A DNA stretch of 64,000 bases from Streptomyces europaeiscabiei (GCF_036346855.1 NZ_CP107841.1:10234001-10298000); one strand, 5' to 3'; positions 44,252 to 52,752 are shown, counted from the first letter of the stretch. A program made the numbers and translations. The notes: generated by a model from the letters alone, not told the origin.

Positions 44252-45316
44252 ATGTACGGCAAGGCGTTCGCCCCCGAATACCAGGGCGCCCTGACCACCC
44301 TTTCCGTGAACTCCTCGCTCACCGAGGTACTGGCGGCCGGTACACGGCAGTTGAGAGAGGCCGAGCGTGCCGGGGAGTCCGGCGAGGCGGCCCGTTCCGG
44401 GCTCGCGGTGGCCGAGGCGCACCGGCGGTTGGGGCAGATAGGGGAGGCCGACCGGGCGTGGAAGGCGAGTTACCGGGCGGCCAGGGCGGCTGAGGACAAG
44501 GCGGCGATGGCGTGGGCGCTGTGGAGCGGCGGCACCCTGGCGCGGCAGCGGGGTTCGTTCGCGCTGGCCCGGCGGCTGCTCGGGCTCGCGGCCGGACTGG
44601 GTGAACAGGGAGGGGATGTCGTCGTGCGCGGCTACTCCCTCGCGGGGCTGGCCGAGACGGGCAGGATCCAGGGCGACTACGAGGCTGTCGCCCGGCTGCA
44701 CGAGCAGTTGCTGGCCGAGGCCCGACGGCGCGGCGAGGCGCGGCACACGGTGTGGGCGCTGGAGGGCATCGCGCAGATCCACCGCCAGCGGGGGGCCTAC
44801 GACAGCGCGTACGCGCTGTTCGAGGAAGCGGCAGCGATAGCCGCGGGCGCCGACGACCGGCGCGGCCACGCCTGGGCGCTGCGCGGGCTCGCCGACATCG
44901 TCTCGGCGCGGGACGGGGACGCCGGTCGGGCGCTCGCCCTGCTGTCGGAGGCGGAGGCCACCTGCCGGGCGATGCGGCTCTCCAGCGCGCTGGCCTACAA
45001 CCACAAGATGCGTGGCAACGTCTACTACCGGGCCGGGCGTCACGCCGAGGCGCGGGACACGTACGAGCTGGCGCTGGCGGAGTTCCGCGAGATGAGCGAG
45101 CCGCGCGGTCAGGCACTGGCCCGGCTGGGGCTGGCCAAGTCGCTCGCCAGGCTGGGCCGCGACCGTGCCGAGACGGCTGCCGAACTGGCTGATCTGGCAC
45201 GAGAGTTGGAACGGATCGGGCTGCGGCACGCCAGACAGATGGTGGCGCGGGCGCACGAAGAGCTCGGGGTCCGGGCCCATCAGGAGGGCGGCGTCCGGGC
45301 GGAGGCCGCGCGGTGA
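44252..45316 (+). CDS. Tetratricopeptide-repeat protein coupled to a polyprenyl synthase
   Basis: 354 residues from ATG 44252, behind GAAAGG. At least six helical TPR-like units of about 40 residues are visible, for example 'AEAHRRLGQIGEADRAWKASYRAARAAEDKAAMAWALWSGG', 'GLAETGRIQGDYEAVARLHEQLLAEARRRGEA', 'IAQIHRQRGAYDSAYALFEEAAAIAAG' and 'RGNVYYRAGRHAEARDTYELALAEF'. No signal peptide or catalytic motif. It probably acts as a scaffold or regulator. Its stop overlaps the synthase start, implying the two products work together. The frame is open upstream through the 13-bp repeats, but the Shine-Dalgarno decides for 44252. Confidence 0.8.
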   Translation: MYGKAFAPEYQGALTTLSVNSSLTEVLAAGTRQLREAERAGESGEAARSGLAVAEAHRRLGQIGEADRAWKASYRAARAAEDKAAMAWALWSGGTLARQRGSFALARRLLGLAAGLGEQGGDVVVRGYSLAGLAETGRIQGDYEAVARLHEQLLAEARRRGEARHTVWALEGIAQIHRQRGAYDSAYALFEEAAAIAAGADDRRGHAWALRGLADIVSARDGDAGRALALLSEAEATCRAMRLSSALAYNHKMRGNVYYRAGRHAEARDTYELALAEFREMSEPRGQALARLGLAKSLARLGRDRAETAAELADLARELERIGLRHARQMVARAHEELGVRAHQEGGVRAEAAR

Positions 45317-46356
45317 CGCCGCTCTCCGCGGCGCTGCGGGCGCCGGTCGACGTCCCCCTCGTCCTGGGACGTTGCCGTGAAATGGTGCGGCCCGCGCTGC
45401 TGGAGGCGGTCGGGCGGACGCACCCCTGGGTGGGTGAGATGGCCGCGTACTCCTTCGGCTGGTGCGAGGTGGGCGGTGCTCCCGCTCCCACTGCCGCATC
45501 CGGTGGCAAGGGGGTGCGGCAGGCACTGGCCGTGCTCGGAGCCGAGGCGGTGGGTGCCCCTGGCCGGGCCGGGGTGCCCGCGGCGGTCGCGGTGGAACTG
45601 GTGCACGCCTTCTCGCTGCTCCACGACGACATCATGGACGGCGATGCGGATCGGCGCCGTCGCCCCGCGGTCTGGAAGGCGTACGGCACCGGGCCCGCGG
45701 TCCTCGCGGGCGACGCCCTGTTCGCGCTGGCGGTCGAGACGCTCGCCGCCACCGAGGCGGGTGCGCCCGTGTTGCGGACGCTGTCGGCGGCCCTGGGAGA
45801 TCTGGTGCGCGGACAGGCGGACGACCTGCTGTTCGCCGCACGCCCCTGGACGGGGCCCGAGCGGGTGCGGCCTGCGGAATACCGGGCCATGGCCGAGCAC
45901 AAGACCGGCGCGCTCCTGGGCTGCGCGGCCGCGCTCGGCGCCCTGCTCGGCGGCGGCCCGCCGTCCGCGGTCGCCGCTCTCGACCGGGCGGGCCGCCGTC
46001 TCGGCCTGGCGTTCCAAATCGTCGACGATGTGCTGGGCATCTGGGGCGACCCTGAGATCACCGGCAAACCCGTTCACGGCGATCTTCGGGAGCGCAAGAA
46101 GACCTTCCCCGTGCTGGCCGCACTCGACTCCCCGTCCCCTGAAGCGCGGCGTCTGGCCGTGGTGCTGAAGTCAGGAGCGGACCCACAGGAGGCGGCCGTA
46201 CTCGTCGAGGCGGCGGGCGGCAGGGCGGCGGCGCTGGCCGAGGCACGCAATCACATCGCGGCGGCGGAGGCCGCGCTGGCGGACGTCTCGCTGCAGGGCA
46301 CGGCAGGCGACGAGCTGCGGGCGCTGGCGGCGTTCCTCGTGCGTCGCGACCTCTGA
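45313..46356 (+). CDS. Polyprenyl diphosphate synthase (second copy, not crtE)
   Basis: 347 residues from GTG 45313. Motifs: 'SGGKGVRQALAVLGAEAVG' (GGKxxR with Gln for Pro), first Asp-rich 'FSLLHDDIMDGDADRRRRPAVW' (DDIMD), 'RGQADDLLFA', 'MAEHKTGALLG', second 'FQIVDDVLGIWGD' (DDVLG) and 'GDLRERKKTFPVL'. It makes a C15-C20 or longer prenyl diphosphate. The N-terminus 'REMVRPALLEAV...YSFGW' resembles the synthases found with family 2 encapsulins, but no shell gene is in the window. Coupling to the TPR protein sets it apart from crtE. Confidence 0.87.
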   Translation: MTPLSAALRAPVDVPLVLGRCREMVRPALLEAVGRTHPWVGEMAAYSFGWCEVGGAPAPTAASGGKGVRQALAVLGAEAVGAPGRAGVPAAVAVELVHAFSLLHDDIMDGDADRRRRPAVWKAYGTGPAVLAGDALFALAVETLAATEAGAPVLRTLSAALGDLVRGQADDLLFAARPWTGPERVRPAEYRAMAEHKTGALLGCAAALGALLGGGPPSAVAALDRAGRRLGLAFQIVDDVLGIWGDPEITGKPVHGDLRERKKTFPVLAALDSPSPEARRLAVVLKSGADPQEAAVLVEAAGGRAAALAEARNHIAAAEAALADVSLQGTAGDELRALAAFLVRRDL

Positions 46357-46510
46357 GGGAGTTGTCGGCCGCGTTCCGGGGCCTTCCACCGGGCCTCGGG
46401 ACAGCCGGGCGCATCCTCTCCCGACGGGCGCACCGATCCCCGAGTCGGCCTTCGTCGCCTCCGCGGGGCAGGGCGCGTACGGTGCCCGCCCGTCTCCGGG
46501 GGAGGCTTTC

Positions 46511-46545
46511 GGCGATGGCGATGGCGATGGCGATGGCGATGGCGG
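46511..46545. repeat. GGCGAT hexanucleotide microsatellite
   Basis: Five perfect GGCGAT units from 46511 to 46540, plus a partial copy. On the minus strand it encodes the repeated Ile-Ala run in the toxin remnant. Hexamers keep the frame. Confidence 0.9.
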
Positions 46546-46573
46546 CGACGATCAGGTCGGCGATGCGGCCCGC

Positions 46574-46603
46574 GCTGACGACGGCAGCGCTGACGACGGC
46601 AGC
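46574..46603. repeat. 15-bp tandem duplication
   Basis: GCTGACGACGGCAGC occurs twice in tandem (46574-46588, 46589-46603). In the toxin frame it duplicates a five-residue VSAAV unit. Confidence 0.88.
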
Positions 46604-46779
46604 GCAGACCTGGCCGTAGATGCGGGAGGCTTCCGCATCGAAGGGGATGGTGGGGCCTGCGGAGAGTTCCGCCACGGTGATGGCGGTGACGGCCATCTCG
46701 GCGGGCAGTTGCTCCGGGTTGATCCACGTGCGACGGATCATGATGTCGGTGTCGAGGTGTCCCTGCTGGTGCTCGCCGG

Positions 46780-47030
46780 GTACAGGGGGCGTCCGGCTCC
46801 TGGGTCGGCGGGGGCGTCCTGGTCGGCGCGGAAGGCGTTCGGGGAAACGGCCGGGGCGGTGCGGGACATGGCGGCGAACTCGCCGCGCGGGACGAAGCGC
46901 CGGCGTCGGCGCAGAGGGATCAGCTCGCCGATGCGGTGGCCGTCGCGGGTGACGGTGAAGGACTGGCCGCTCTGGGGGGCGTCCATGATCTCTTTGGACT
47001 GGTGCGCAGATCACGTTGGGTGATCCCGGG
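46780..47030 (-). pseudogene. Frameshifted antitoxin of the Phd/YefM type
   Basis: The N-terminus reads 'ITQRDLRTSPK' (about 47024-46992). After a one-base frameshift the remainder is 'EIMDAPQSGQSFTVTRDGHRIGELIPLRRRRRFVPRGEFAAMSRTAPAVSPNAFRADQDAPADP' in the frame starting at ATG 46986. Joined, these match prevent-host-death family antitoxins that pair with VapC-like toxins. An in-frame TGA lies just before the second part, so only a shortened protein could be made. Confidence 0.68.
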
Positions 47031-47120
47031 TTGCGCGGTCGTGGGTCCAGGACGGCCACCGGGTGCTACCAGGTGCCACGCGTCTCGTGCCCGCGGGCCT
47101 CGTCCGGGCTTCGGGCGTGA

Positions 47121-47162
47121 CTTGTGGCAACGACCGTACGGCTTGTGCCAACGGTCGTACGG
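47121..47162. repeat. 21-bp imperfect tandem repeat
   Basis: Copies at 47121-47141 and 47142-47162 begin CTTGTGGCAACGACC and CTTGTGCCAACGGTC and share CGTACGG at the end; three positions differ. Confidence 0.75.
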
Positions 47163-47258
47163 CATGGAGGCGACTCCTCGGCGCCGAGAACAGGCAGTGT
47201 GTTTCCGCGCGCCGAAGCGACGGCGGAGGAGGTCGCGGCGGACGGACGGCGATGGCAC

Positions 47259-47279
47259 ATACGTACATGGAATACGTAC
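47259..47279. promoter_or_regulatory. Paired ATACGTAC motifs before membrane-protein gene
   Basis: ATACGTAC at 47259-47266 and 47272-47279, 13 bp start to start, 45 bp before the start codon. The 13-bp phase equals that of the array at 44145. A protein-binding role is speculative. Confidence 0.3.
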
Positions 47280-47323
47280 TCCTACTGATGTGTCCCTGAC
47301 GCCTGTGCCGTTTCCTTGCGTTC

Positions 47324-47728
47324 ATGACGACAGCGGGCGTGAAAGCGCAGATGCCGAAGAGTGTCAGGCTTGCGCTGGTGGGGGTATGGGTCCAGGCCGT
47401 GCTGAACCTGGCGGCCGGCGCCCTGTTGCTGGCCGTGGTGAACGACGCGGCGGACCACGGTCAGGACGAGGGGGCCGGGCTGCTCCGGTTCGTGGCGGTG
47501 TTGTCGCTGCTGATCGCGGGGGCGCTCCTGCTGTGCGGCGTTCTCGCGGGCAAGCGGTCGAACGGGATACGTGTCACGGTCATCGTCATCGAGGCGCTGA
47601 GCCTGCTGAGTGGTCTGCTGGGCCTGCTTCAGGGGGGCGGCGTCTCGGTTCTCCCGGGCATCGCCTTCGCCCTCGCCGTGCTGCGGGGCTTCAGTTCCGC
47701 GGAAGCCAGGAGCTGGTTCGACCGGTGA
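47324..47728 (+). CDS. Small integral membrane protein
   Basis: 134 residues with about four membrane spans ('LALVGVWVQAVLNLAAGALLLAVV', 'LLRFVAVLSLLIAGALLLCGVLAG', 'VTVIVIEALSLLSGLLGLL', 'VSVLPGIAFALAVLRGF'). No catalytic motif. The start at ATG 47324 lacks a clear Shine-Dalgarno; ATG 47351 (MPKSVRLAL) is an alternative. The stop overlaps the GTG of the following lipoprotein frame, so the two were built as a unit. Confidence 0.72.
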   Translation: MTTAGVKAQMPKSVRLALVGVWVQAVLNLAAGALLLAVVNDAADHGQDEGAGLLRFVAVLSLLIAGALLLCGVLAGKRSNGIRVTVIVIEALSLLSGLLGLLQGGGVSVLPGIAFALAVLRGFSSAEARSWFDR

Positions 47729-48038
47729 GGTGCGTATCGAAGCGCGTACCCGGGCCGAACCACTCCGTCGCGCATGTCGTCGGGGCCCTCGCCGTGGCCG
47801 TTCTGTTCACCGGGGGTGTTCGAGCACCCAGGGCGCCTCCCTTTCCGGGGATCCGCCCGAGAGCGCGACGGGGATGTCCGAGTCACCAAGTCCTTCGGAA
47901 CTGCCCAAGGATGACGAGATCGTCGGCGGCGAGGACCTCTGGAGTCGCGCCACGGTGGACTTCCGGTCGCAGCGGGTCACCGACCACGAACTGTCCGAGC
48001 CCTCGGCACCGCAGGTCTTCCGCTCTCCCACGCCCTGA
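47725..48038 (+). pseudogene. Putative lipoprotein with a frameshift at a G5 tract
   Basis: GTG 47725 overlaps the preceding stop (GTGA). The frame gives a signal sequence 'HVVGALAVAVLFTGG' up to a run of five G at 47812-47816. The continuation CSSTQGASLSGDPPESATG...FRSPTP, ending at 48038, lies in another frame. Adding one G or removing two restores a lipobox (FTGGC or LFTGC) and one continuous protein of about 104 residues. Either a true null mutation, a slippage-controlled switch or a sequencing error. Confidence 0.55.
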
Positions 48039-48145
48039 GCCTCTTCCGCGGGGTCCGGGCGTGCACCGATGTCTTCACCACCTGAACAGGCCCTGCCACA
48101 AGGACAGTCCGGCAGGGCCGCCCGACCTCATCATGGGGGAATCAC

Positions 48146-49003
48146 ATGCGTATACGCACTGCGGCCACCGTCCTTTCCGGCGCCGTCGTACTCTCGACGC
48201 TCGTTCTTCCGGGTGCCGCACAGGCAGCGGAGCACTCCGGGGCGGCGACGGATCTCAGAGCCTTCGCCTCGGAGCGCGTCCGGCCGCAGGACGCGCTCGG
48301 CGGCACCACCTTCAAGAACGGGGTCGTCAACAAGGGTAAGGACATCGTTCTCGGCGTAACGGGCAAGAAGGCCGTTCCCGTCACGTTCACCGCCTTCGAC
48401 GAGGAGGGCGTAGCCATCACCCAGGCCTTCCTGTGGCAGGGCACCGACAGTTCGAACACGGACACCATCACCGGAGCCCTGGAGTCGGACGCCTACCCCA
48501 CCTGCACGGAGACGCCGGTCCAGGGCGGTTACAGCTACAGCTGCAAAACGGTCTTCACCATCGACCCCGCGGTCGCCTTCAAGGACGGCAACGGCACCGC
48601 GGGGACCTGGAAAGTCTTCCTGGGCGCCTACGACCTCTACGCGAACGCCAGTTACGACGACGACGTCGCCAGGACCAAGATCAAGCGTGCCGCCGAGCTG
48701 ACCGCCAACGCCTCCCCGGAGCCGGTGCGGGAGGGCAGGACCATCACGGTCACCGGCAAGCTGAGTCGCGCCAACTGGACCACGGGCAAGTACGCGGGAT
48801 ACGCGACCCAGCCGGTGCAGTTGCAGTTCCGCAAGAGGGGCAGCAGCACCTACACCACCCTCAAGACGGTCAAGACCAGCAGCACCGGCGCCTTGAGCAC
48901 CACCACCAGGGCCGGCTCCGACGGCTACTACCGCTTCGTCTTCGCCGGCACCAGCACCACCGGCTCCGCGAAGGCGACCGGCGACTTCGTCGACGTCAGG
49001 TAG
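48146..49003 (+). CDS. Secreted protein, DUF5707-like
   Basis: 285 residues from ATG 48146 with GGGGGA upstream. Sec signal 'TAATVLSGAVVLSTLVLPGAAQA-AEH'. N-terminal domain (about 30-180) with a cysteine pair ('YPTCTETP', 'YSCKTVF'). The C-terminal domain (about 185-285) looks like a bacterial Ig/calcium-release-type beta fold ('EPVREGRTITVTGKLSRANW', 'PVQLQFRKRGSSTYTTLKTVKTSSTGALSTTTRAGSDGYYRFVFAGTST'), common in Streptomyces exported proteins. Function unknown. Confidence 0.75.
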   Translation: MRIRTAATVLSGAVVLSTLVLPGAAQAAEHSGAATDLRAFASERVRPQDALGGTTFKNGVVNKGKDIVLGVTGKKAVPVTFTAFDEEGVAITQAFLWQGTDSSNTDTITGALESDAYPTCTETPVQGGYSYSCKTVFTIDPAVAFKDGNGTAGTWKVFLGAYDLYANASYDDDVARTKIKRAAELTANASPEPVREGRTITVTGKLSRANWTTGKYAGYATQPVQLQFRKRGSSTYTTLKTVKTSSTGALSTTTRAGSDGYYRFVFAGTSTTGSAKATGDFVDVR

Positions 49004-49079
49004 GCAGCTTCCCGGCCGAGACCGCGGTGGCCGGTTCGCAGAGGCTCGCTGATCACCGCCGAGGGCACCTGAGCCACGC

Positions 49080-52040
49080 TCAGTCCTGCTCCACGCGGGC
49101 GTCCCCGAAACGGCTCCCGGTGCGGCGGCGGGCCATCAGCGCGGCCAGGGCGGTACGCGAGGAGACCCCGGTCTTGCGGAAGATGCGGGAGACATGGGTC
49201 TCGACGGTGCGCCGGCTGACGTAGAGCCGGTCCGCGATGGCCTGGCTGGTGAGCCCCTGCGCCACCAGTTCGGCTATCTCCAGCTCCCTGGCGGTCAGGG
49301 TGGCCAGCCGTTCGGTGAGTTCGGTGCGGTCCGGGGAAACGTACGGAGCCTCGGAGCCGCCACCGGGCGGACGGGTGGCGTCGGCGAGGCCGACCAGCAA
49401 TCCGCTGCCACCCGCCTCGGCGAGCCGGCGCCCCCTGAGCCAGGCGTGCGTGCCGCCCCGGCTGCGGCCCGCAGCCGCTTCCAGCGGGGCGCCGAGCAGC
49501 AGGGATTGGGCCTCCCAGAAGACCGCGCCGCAGCGGGCGCTCTCCGCCGCGGCCTCCGCGAACAGGTCCGCCGCCGCTGCCGTGTCCCCCTGCGCAAGCG
49601 GCAGATGGGCGGCGCTGCGCAGCGCGGAGGCCCGCTGCATCGGCAGCCCCAGTTGTTCCGCCTCCTTACGGGCCCGCTCGGCCCAGCCACGGGCCTCCTC
49701 CGACATACCCGTCACCAGTGCGGACGTGACCAGGATCTCCAGGTAGAGCGGTCGCATCGAGGGCTGGATCCGCTGCAGTTCGGGGCCGCCCGCCCGGAGC
49801 ATCGCGTCCCGGGCCCGGACCGGATCGCCGGCCATGAGCGCGGCCCAGCCGAAGATGCACCAGGCCGTGGAGGCCCACCAGTCGACCCCGTTACCGGCCG
49901 CGGCCACCGCCTCCTCGGCTACGGCGAGGGGGCGCGGATCGCCCGGCGGGCAGCCGGCGACGAGCGCCGCGGCCTTGCTCGCCAACACGAACGCGAGCAA
50001 CTGGTCGCTGCCGATCCCGCGGGCGATGTCCTCGGCCTGGTCGGCTAGTTCCAGCGCCGAGGAGATCCGGCAGGTCTGGACCCGGACATGGGACAGGCAC
50101 AGCAGCAGATGGGGCACGACATAGAGCTGACCGCTGCGGCGGGCGATGTCGAGGCCGCGCTCGGCGTGCCGCTCCGCGTCCGGGTAGTGCTCCAGGAACG
50201 CCTCCGCCCAGCCGAGCCGGGCCAGGGGTTCGCACAGCGCGGTGAGGTCGTTGTCGGGCAAGGAGTCGACCAGGGCGGCGGCCTGCCGGGCGAGCCGGTG
50301 CGCCGCGGTCATGTTGCCCTCGTACGCCTCTCCCAGGGCGGCGACGGCGAGGACGCCCGCCTCCCCGACCTCGTCCCCCGTGGATCGGGCCGCCGCGAGG
50401 GCCGCCTCGACCTCGGTGCGCACCTGGGCGTACGAGGTGTCGCTGTCCAGGGGCGCGGCCGAGCCGAGCTCCAGGCCGAGCCGGACGACGTGGCCCGGTG
50501 CGGGGCCGCGGGACAGCTCGCGGCGCAACAGCGCGACGGCCTCGGTGGAGCGCCCCAGATGACGTTCCACCAGCGCGCACAGGACGACCGCGCGCACTCT
50601 GAGGCCTTGGTCCTCGCCGGTGGTCGGGCCACCGGGTGACCGCTGCGGGGTGGCGATCAGCTCCTGGAGCAGGTCGCGGCTCTCGCGCAGGCCACCGCAC
50701 GCGGCCAGTGCGCGGGCCCGCCTCAGGACCAACTCGCGTCGCCGGGACGCATGTTCGGGAGTGGCCGGCAGGTGGCGGAGTGCCACATCGAGCCAGTGGG
50801 CGCAGCTCGCCGGGGCCGTTCGGGCGGTTCGCGCGGCGGCCTCGTCGAGCACGGCCACCGCTGCCGGGTCCCAGGCGGTCAGCGACTGTTCCACGTGGTG
50901 GGCTCGCTCGGCCGCCGAGGCGCCGACGCGGGCCAGTTCCTGCGCGGCAAGTCGGTGAATCTCGACGCGCCTCAAGAAGGGCGTGCTTTCGTGGACGAGG
51001 GTTCGCACGACCGGATGCCGCAGGGTCAACAGGCCTTGCGGGGCGGAGCGCAGCAGGTCGCGGCGGGTGAGAGCGTGGACGTCGTCGGCGAACGCAGTGC
51101 CGGAGCGGCCGGTCACCCGGCTCACCATCGCCGGGGTGGCGTGCTCGCCCAGTACCGCCACGGCCTCGACGATGCCGCGCCGCGAGGGGGCGAGCACGGC
51201 GAGCTCGTCCAGCAGCAGGGTGCCGAGCCCGGGCGGCGCCGAGGACTCCGGCGCCGTACCCTCGCGGTGGGCCTGAAGGAGGGTCAGGAAGTAGAACGGG
51301 TTGCCCTCGCTCGCGGCGTACAGCGCGGCGGTCTCGGCGGGCGGCAGTGAGGGGCCGGCCAGTTCGGCGCAGTCGCGTGCGCTCAGCGGTCTCAGGCCGA
51401 GTCTGACGACCGTGCCGGTGTCGAGGCCTCGGGTGAGCCTGGCGGCGAGGGACTCGGGACTCTGGCGGTCACGGCGTGTCACGGCCAGGACGACGGGGCC
51501 GTGCACAGGATGGCGTACGAGATGGTCCAGCAGCTCCAGTGACGCCGGGTCCGCCCAGTGCAGGTCGTCGAGGGCCAGCAGCAGCCCGGACGGGGCGGCG
51601 AGCCGGGCGAGCAGGACGGCCGTGGACCGGTGCAGTCCGAAACGGTCGACCGCGCCGCTCCGCTGAAGGAGGGGCGCCACCGCTTCGGTCTCCTGGAAAC
51701 AGTCCAGGGCAAGCGGGTCGAGGTGGGCGAGCGCGTCGGTGAACACCTGGAACGGCACCCGCCGCTCGTACTCCGTGGCTCGGCCGCGCAGTACCGTCAT
51801 TCCGCGTCGGCGTGCCCGTGCGCAGACCTCGCCGAGCAGCCGACTCTTGCCGATGCCGGCCTCACCGGTGACGTCGACGAGCCGGGAACGGCTGCTGTCA
51901 CGGAACTCCTCGCCCCTCGCTGTGCCGCGTGCGTCGCCTGCCGCACGGTCGAGCAGCGCGTCGAACCGGGCCAGTTCGACGGAGCGGCCCAGCAACGGAG
52001 CTCCGTTCCCGCCGTCCCCAACTACCCCGTCCGCTCCCAC
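49080..52040 (-). CDS. Large LuxR-family ATP-binding regulator (LAL type)
   Basis: 986 residues. N-terminal AAA ATPase with Walker A 'VTGEAGIGKSRLLGEV' near residue 60 and Walker B 'GLLLALDDLHWADPASLELLDHL'. A long helical TPR-like middle (about 350-880) follows, then a C-terminal LuxR helix-turn-helix 'LTARELEIAELVAQGLTSQAIADRLYVSRRTVETHVSRIFRKTGVSSRTALAALMA'. Such MalT/PikD-like proteins are pathway activators. It starts at GTG 52040 after GGGGGG. It lies downstream of and in the same orientation as the deoxy-sugar operon but 700 bp away. No target can be assigned. Confidence 0.9.
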   Translation of the reverse strand: MGADGVVGDGGNGAPLLGRSVELARFDALLDRAAGDARGTARGEEFRDSSRSRLVDVTGEAGIGKSRLLGEVCARARRRGMTVLRGRATEYERRVPFQVFTDALAHLDPLALDCFQETEAVAPLLQRSGAVDRFGLHRSTAVLLARLAAPSGLLLALDDLHWADPASLELLDHLVRHPVHGPVVLAVTRRDRQSPESLAARLTRGLDTGTVVRLGLRPLSARDCAELAGPSLPPAETAALYAASEGNPFYFLTLLQAHREGTAPESSAPPGLGTLLLDELAVLAPSRRGIVEAVAVLGEHATPAMVSRVTGRSGTAFADDVHALTRRDLLRSAPQGLLTLRHPVVRTLVHESTPFLRRVEIHRLAAQELARVGASAAERAHHVEQSLTAWDPAAVAVLDEAAARTARTAPASCAHWLDVALRHLPATPEHASRRRELVLRRARALAACGGLRESRDLLQELIATPQRSPGGPTTGEDQGLRVRAVVLCALVERHLGRSTEAVALLRRELSRGPAPGHVVRLGLELGSAAPLDSDTSYAQVRTEVEAALAAARSTGDEVGEAGVLAVAALGEAYEGNMTAAHRLARQAAALVDSLPDNDLTALCEPLARLGWAEAFLEHYPDAERHAERGLDIARRSGQLYVVPHLLLCLSHVRVQTCRISSALELADQAEDIARGIGSDQLLAFVLASKAAALVAGCPPGDPRPLAVAEEAVAAAGNGVDWWASTAWCIFGWAALMAGDPVRARDAMLRAGGPELQRIQPSMRPLYLEILVTSALVTGMSEEARGWAERARKEAEQLGLPMQRASALRSAAHLPLAQGDTAAAADLFAEAAAESARCGAVFWEAQSLLLGAPLEAAAGRSRGGTHAWLRGRRLAEAGGSGLLVGLADATRPPGGGSEAPYVSPDRTELTERLATLTARELEIAELVAQGLTSQAIADRLYVSRRTVETHVSRIFRKTGVSSRTALAALMARRRTGSRFGDARVEQD

Positions 52041-52752
52041 AGTTGCCCCCCTTTTCTTTACACTCCCCCCACAAAATCATTCTCTCCTGCTGATCGTCGT
52101 AACCGCCGCGTCGGCGAACCGGAACGGACGGATCTCACAGGGCGAGCCGCCGGTACCGTCGGGGACGGGTGGCTCGCCCTTCAGAGGGCGCCTTCCGGTT
52201 GGCCGTCCTGGGCCATCAGCCGCACGACATGCCCCGTGGCTCGGGCAGCTTGGGTTCTAGAGGGGGTTGCGGCACCCGACCCTGCGGGGTGTTGCGACGG
52301 CCAAGCCGTGTCGAACATCGAAGAAGCGCGGACCTGCTCCGTTGGCGAACGCGGAGGCGGCGATGATCGGCCAGGTCCACAGGTCCACAGGTCCACAGGT
52401 CCACAGGTCCACAGGTCTACAGGTCGGCCGTGTGTGGGTCGCGGACCTCGGGGACGGTGCAGCCCAGGGGCTGCTTGACGAACCCAGAAGGTATGTTCGA
52501 GAGCGAATCTGTGGAGGATCGCCTGCAGGCGCAGGTCGATGTCCCACGCCGGGTCAACGAGGTCTTGGAGGACCACGGTCAGACCGGTGTCGCGTCGTGG
52601 CCGCCGGGCAGTTGGTCGACCCTCAACCGGATCAACGCGCCGTGAATCACGGAGAGTTCGCCGCAGTGCTCGGGTCAGAGACCGTGCGCCGTCAGGCGCG
52701 GGTGCATCCGGTGCTGGGACACGGCGTCCATGGACAGTCCCGTATCCGAGAC
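52041..52752. other. Intergenic with an 8-bp repeat tract
   Basis: About 710 bp between the LAL regulator and lutC, containing the repeat at 52372-52427. The first 60 bp are AT-rich (CTTTTCTTTACACTCCCCCC region) and probably hold the regulator's promoter. No gene is assigned. Confidence 0.55.
52372..52427. repeat. 8-bp tandem repeat (CAGGTCCA)n
   Basis: Five perfect CAGGTCCA units from 52372 to 52411, then CAGGTCTA and CAGGTCGG. Because 8 is not a multiple of 3, unit changes would shift any reading frame crossing it. Confidence 0.93.

Larger units (their letters stand above)
46500..46777 (-). pseudogene. Decayed VapC-like PIN toxin
   Basis: Reads 'LDTDIMIRRTWINPEQLPAEMAVTAITVAELSAGPTIPFDAEASRIYGQVCAAVV' and then 'GRIADLIVAAIAIAIAIAIAESLP'. 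The start (LDT-), 'AVTAITVAELSAGP', 'FDAEASRIYGQV' and 'DLIVAA' follow VapC/PIN ribonucleases. The middle and C-terminal parts are shortened and overgrown by in-frame repeats (a 15-bp duplication and a GGCGAT hexamer), so the active site is incomplete. Confidence 0.65.
47031..47323. other. Intergenic with two kinds of short direct repeats
   Basis: About 290 bp holding the 21-bp pair at 47121-47162 and the ATACGTAC pair at 47259-47279. No gene recognised. Confidence 0.55.

Noticed and set aside
45313..46356. Family 2 encapsulin cargo assignment for the second prenyl synthase
   Set aside because: Sequence resemblance only; there is no encapsulin shell gene in the window and no long disordered N-terminal extension.
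52372..52427. CRISPR-like repeat
   Set aside because: 8-bp units without spacers; a simple tandem repeat.
52494..52645. A 50-codon plus-strand frame (MFESESVEDRLQAQVDVP...)
   Set aside because: Composition is somewhat protein-like, but there is no properly spaced ribosome-binding site, domain or neighbour to support it.
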